Below, piece after piece: positions 60,643 to 64,000 of a DNA stretch of 64,000 nt. Source of the stretch: Hyaloperonospora brassicae (Eukaryota; Oomycota; Peronosporomycetes; Peronosporales; Peronosporaceae); assembly GCA_947650285.1 (NCBI GenBank), contig CANTFL010000455.1, positions 1 through 64,000 on the forward strand, written 5' to 3'. The position numbers and the translations under genes were made by a program. Numbering within the stretch: position 1 is the first letter of the stretch; each line of letters starts with the position of its first letter. The notes under the pieces were generated by a model. It saw only the letters and a list, made by a program, of their open reading frames with translations. It made no database searches and had not been told where the DNA came from.

Positions 60643-62214
60643 ATGGCGGACGCAGAGGCCACTGGCGGCGGCGCGTTGCCGCTCGGTGCGACCCACGGCC
60701 TCACGCTCAGCAACAGCTCTACACTACTGGCGGCCGTCGTGCTCGCGCTCGCGGGCGTCGCGGCGCTGGTCTTCCAGCAGCGCAAGGGACAGCAGCAACA
60801 GCAGCCGCTCGGTCACAGTGGCTCTACACAGCGCACGCGCAAGCTGAGCAACATTGGCCTGTCGACGCTCGTGACCGAAGTGCCGACGAACCTGTCGATC
60901 CCCGTGTCGGTGCTGACCGTGGCCGGCCGCCTCGCTACGCAGGACTACGTCGAGCGGCTGCGGTCGCGGCTCGTGGCCGACGCGTTCTTTCGGCGCTGGC
61001 GCAGCGTCGTGTGCGGCGAGCACCAGACGGGCGTGTACAAGTTCGTGGAGCTGCTGGACTTTGACGTGGTGCAGAACGTCGTGGAGCACACGATCGGAGA
61101 GGGTGAGACGACCATGTCATACATTGAGTCGACGCTCGTGAACACGCCGCTAGACTTTGACAAGCCGCTCTGGGAGATGCACGTCATCTACGACGCTGTT
61201 CGCAGTCCGAACGTCACGACCATTGGCTGGAGGGTCCACCATTGTCTCGGCGACGGCGCGTCGCTGGCGACCGCCATGGTGAAGCTCAGTGACCAGAGCG
61301 CAGTGTACGACGCGATGCTCGAGGAGCGCGAGATTGCAAAGCAGGACAAGCGCAAGACGCGGAAACCCAGCAGGCCGTGGTCCCAGACAGTGCGCGACGT
61401 GGCATTGTTCGTGAAGGTGTGTCTGTGGTCGCTGTATGTGATTTCGTGCCACATGACTGCTTTGGTAGCTCGCCAGGAGCCACGGACAGTGTTCAAACGA
61501 CCTGGTGGGAAGCACAAGCGGCTGTCGTACAATATGCTGTACTCTGTGAGTACGACCAAGGCAGTAGGGAAGCAGTTTGGTGCTACGGTGAATGACGTGA
61601 TGCTGAACGTCGTGGCGGGTGCCATGCGCAAGACGATATTGGCGATGGGTGAGTCCGTAACTCCAACGCTCAAAGTGCGTTGCGCGATCCCGGTTGACAT
61701 GCGCTCCAGCACGGAGATCATCCGTCACACGAGCAATCGCTTTTCGTCGCTCGTGATTGACCTTCCAGTCGGTATCGAAGACCCAGGTGAACGGCTTCAC
61801 AAGGTCACAGCTGCTATGAACGAAGCCAAGAACTCGCTGGAGAAGTACTTTATGTACTGGTCGACCCACCTCTTGTCGATGTTGCCGGCACCGATCATGC
61901 GCTTGATTGTGCACTTTGCAACGAGTCGTGTTTCGGTAGCTGTCACCAACGTGCGTGCCAATCTGGAGAAAGTTACTTTATGCAACCGTCAGGTGACTGG
62001 AAGTTACGGATTCGTGCCCCCGCCGCCGTATGTAAACCTGGGTGTGGCCATCCTGTCGATGGGCGACGATCTCGGGCTCAATGTGCTCGTCGACGTGGGC
62101 GTCGGCGTCACTGGCGAGCAATTTTTGGGGTATGCCGAGGAAGAGTTCACAGCGCTCAAGGAATCAGTTCTCGCCAGAGAGGTCGATGGGAGTGAATGCA
62201 AGAAAACGAAGTAA
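60643..62214 (+). CDS. Membrane-anchored WSD1/DGAT-type O-acyltransferase
   Basis: The protein is 523 residues from ATG 60643 (M-A-D-A-E-A-T-G). The longer in-frame start at 60346 adds 99 residues of low-complexity basic text and would swallow the CCAAT boxes, so I reject it. A membrane helix lies at about 23-42 (L-L-A-A-V-V-L-A-L-A-G-V-A-A-L-V). The acyltransferase motif is V-H-H-C-L-G-D-G at about 200, the H-H-x-x-x-D-G signature of wax-ester synthase/diacylglycerol acyltransferases. The C-terminal half matches the WS/DGAT C-terminal domain (F-G-A-T-V-N-D-V, T-N-V-R...G-S-Y-G-F-V-P-P-P-P). Such enzymes move an acyl chain from acyl-CoA to a fatty alcohol or diacylglycerol for storage lipid; the substrate cannot be read from sequence. 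No intron seen. Confidence 0.88.
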   Translation: MADAEATGGGALPLGATHGLTLSNSSTLLAAVVLALAGVAALVFQQRKGQQQQQPLGHSGSTQRTRKLSNIGLSTLVTEVPTNLSIPVSVLTVAGRLATQDYVERLRSRLVADAFFRRWRSVVCGEHQTGVYKFVELLDFDVVQNVVEHTIGEGETTMSYIESTLVNTPLDFDKPLWEMHVIYDAVRSPNVTTIGWRVHHCLGDGASLATAMVKLSDQSAVYDAMLEEREIAKQDKRKTRKPSRPWSQTVRDVALFVKVCLWSLYVISCHMTALVARQEPRTVFKRPGGKHKRLSYNMLYSVSTTKAVGKQFGATVNDVMLNVVAGAMRKTILAMGESVTPTLKVRCAIPVDMRSSTEIIRHTSNRFSSLVIDLPVGIEDPGERLHKVTAAMNEAKNSLEKYFMYWSTHLLSMLPAPIMRLIVHFATSRVSVAVTNVRANLEKVTLCNRQVTGSYGFVPPPPYVNLGVAILSMGDDLGLNVLVDVGVGVTGEQFLGYAEEEFTALKESVLAREVDGSECKKTK

Positions 62215-63561
62215 GCTGCAGCAATGTCGAGTGCCCATGTGCGACGGTGCCGTCGTGCCGATGGTCAATATCACCGAAAGCGTAAGCTACAAGTCGTCGT
62301 TCGATCTTCGTGCACGTCATACTGCTAGAGTTCTGCCTTCGTTGGCGCTTGTGCGAGTCGTTGTGTTGACGCGTGTGTGCCTGACGATGAGTCCGGTGCC
62401 AAGGTGTTCCTGTTGCCATCATCGTTGGACGGATCGTGACTATAGATCAGTCGACCGCACGTGGAAGCCGCGCAGACTCAAGCAGGAGATAGATGAATGG
62501 ACGTGAGAAGGTACTTGTCACATGCACTCATAGCAGTCAGCAACAACAACGTGGGCATGGGCAAGCGATTGTACGTCATTTTTCGAGCACCACTTTCGCC
62601 TCAATCGGTCTGTGAATGTGCTTTTGTTTCATCTTAAGCGACAGGTAGAGAGAGACGAGTGCGCAGCAATAGTCGAGTCTTCCGCAAATCTACATCGCTG
62701 ACAATGGTGACATTGGCATACAACGCCATCTCGTGAAGGCGCTGAAAAGACCGAAACCCAAAGCTCCGAGTCGCCAACTGCATTACAGCCGCTGTTGCCG
62801 ACCATTCCTGACAACGTCTTCGAGTAGTAAACAAGAGAAAACGACGCAGACACACGCGAAAGCTGGCGACAGGTTGTTCACGCGATGCAACAGCTGCTGG
62901 CGAAAAGATAACTGATGAGAGACGCGCGGTCTTCGTGCCCCAGCTTTCTTTTGTCCTCGTCGCACGCACGCGCACGTAGTCGAGGACCATACGAATCCGA
63001 TGGCCAATCTGTAGCCGAATCCTATGGCTCCCCGCGCGCCGAGCACACTCACAACCACAACTCATTGTCAGGGGTACCCACGTGCGCAAGAGATACTGAT
63101 CACTTGCGCCGGCTGCCCACGAGTACTACAGGCGCAAAAGAGATCCGAGTGGATACGCTGCGAAGATTTCAGCTCATTGGCTTTTGTATTTTACAGCGCA
63201 GTGCTTTCTCGACGCGTGAGGCCATAGCAAGTAACTAACTGACAATGGACGTAACAAACTGACAATGGACGTTACTAACTGACAATGGACGTAACTAACT
63301 GACAACGGACGTTGTTGACAGGAGGCATGAGTCGAACACCCGCCGTATTACTTAGCAACAAAGTCCCTCATCTTGAAGACAGTACCTGACTCAGAATGAC
63401 TATCGCAATAGATGACCTGCTTAGCTGCCCTCTTTTTCGCGCATCACGCGTGCAAACCTCCAATACCAGCGGCCGTGCCGACTACGCTGCTGAACAGTAC
63501 GTACACAACTCCTCACTTCGCATCCGGTCCCTTATTTACCACTTTTATTTGTGTCTCTCAT
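62215..63561. other. Intergenic region, no gene seen
   Basis: Lies between two converging genes. Apart from the 20-bp tandem repeat at 63231-63310, I see no features. Confidence 0.5.
63231..63310 (+). repeat. Four tandem copies of a 20-bp unit
   Basis: Unit GTAACTAACTGACAATGGAC at 63231, 63251, 63271 and 63291, with one or two changes per copy; a fifth partial copy (GTTGTTGACA) follows. Confidence 0.93.
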
Positions 63562-64000
63562 TTACAGCGTCGGCTCGCATTGCTCCGCGGGTATTACCCG
63601 AACGACTTTACCAATCCCTTTTGCTTGCCCGTCGCGGAACACAAAGCGCATGCCCTTCTTCAGAAACTCTGGCGCGTGCATGAACCGGAAACGCACGAGG
63701 GCTCGGTCTCCCGTGCGAATGACGTCCTGGTCTGATTCAAACGATATGATCTCCGCGGTCTGTCGTACGGTACGGCAGTTGACCATGGGCTGGTAGCCGA
63801 CAGTGACGGTAGTTTGGTGGTGGAGGATCACCACACGAGCTTCAAACACGCGCGACACGTAGTCGCTCACCTTGATCTCAGGGCTCAGCAAGATCATTCC
63901 CTTGCGAAAAGTTGACCGAGTAAGCACGAACTTCTTGTTCACCGACCGCACAGCGACAGCCGCCGTTTGTCCCGGAACGAGCTCTTTCAGCGGCATGTAC
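63562..64000 (-). CDS. GTPBP1/GTPBP2-like GTPase, C-terminal part only
   Basis: The minus-strand frame is open to the right edge of the window, so only the last about 145 residues are here. They match the C-terminal beta-barrel domains of the GTPBP1/2 branch of translational GTPases: R-V-F-E-A-R-V-V-I-L-H-H-Q-T-T-V, then Y-Q-P-M-V-N-C, then R-Q-T-A-E-I, then L/I-R-T-G-D-R-A-L-V-R-F-R-F, then P-E-F-L. The G domain and start lie beyond base 64,000. In animals GTPBP1/2 act on stalled ribosomes and mRNA decay. The methionine codon near the edge (63996) is internal. Confidence 0.85.
   Translation of the reverse strand, partial: YMPLKELVPGQTAAVAVRSVNKKFVLTRSTFRKGMILLSPEIKVSDYVSRVFEARVVILHHQTTVTVGYQPMVNCRTVRQTAEIISFESDQDVIRTGDRALVRFRFMHAPEFLKKGMRFVFRDGQAKGIGKVVRVIPAEQCEPTL

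Noticed and set aside
1..64000. CRISPR arrays, bacterial operons, rRNA or tRNA genes
   Set aside because: None seen; repeats lack spacer structure, and introns and domain content are eukaryotic.

Overview
The window looks like nuclear DNA of an oomycete (Phytophthora or a downy-mildew relative). This rests on compact genes with few short GT-AG introns, glutamine-rich co-activator coding, Copia and chromodomain-Gypsy relics of oomycete type, and a sharp split between a repeat-rich, AT-richer side and a gene-dense side. The species call is inference from composition and protein style; no database was searched.

Bases 1 to about 20,450 are a nest of dead transposable elements. A decayed plus-strand Copia element runs from an LTR remnant near 1.74 kb to an LTR remnant near 12.25 kb. 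It is split by a 3,055-bp Mutator-like (MULE) element at 4522-7576, which keeps about 100-bp terminal inverted repeats and a perfect 9-bp target duplication. A minus-strand relic of unknown type lies at about 12.5-13.4 kb. A minus-strand chromodomain Ty3/Gypsy element fills 13943-20449, with both LTRs, a primer-binding-site candidate and a polypurine tract. It has lost its reverse transcriptase core by an in-frame deletion.

Bases 21,516-42,399 are gene-dense. In order they hold a 4,335-residue DUF3638-type giant with UBA, RanBP2 zinc-finger, thioredoxin-like, helicase-like and EF-hand parts; a KIX/MED15-like glutamine-rich Mediator subunit whose reading frame breaks inside a CAG/CAA run; a TMEM135-like membrane protein with two introns; a divergent D-3-phosphoglycerate dehydrogenase (minus strand); and an OMA1-like M48 metalloprotease with five introns. 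The last two face away from each other from start codons only 12 bp apart if the longest frames are used.

Bases 42,400-53,900 are sparser. They hold two facing, related type I membrane proteins (44910-47003 plus; 50601-52614 minus, broken) separated by 3.6 kb that contains a perfect 17-bp-arm hairpin and an LTR-like palindromic end. Bases 53,905-64,000 hold a Nab2/ZC3H14-N-domain-like RNA-binding protein (three exons), MRE11 (minus), a membrane-anchored WSD1/DGAT-type acyltransferase, and the 3' part of a GTPBP1/2-like GTPase that runs off the right edge.

The genes do not form one pathway. Themes are ubiquitin and protein quality control (giant, OMA1), mitochondria and lipid (OMA1, TMEM135-like, acyltransferase), transcription and RNA (MED15-like, Nab2-like) and DNA repair (MRE11). 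Exon boundaries were read by hand from splice motifs and frame continuity.
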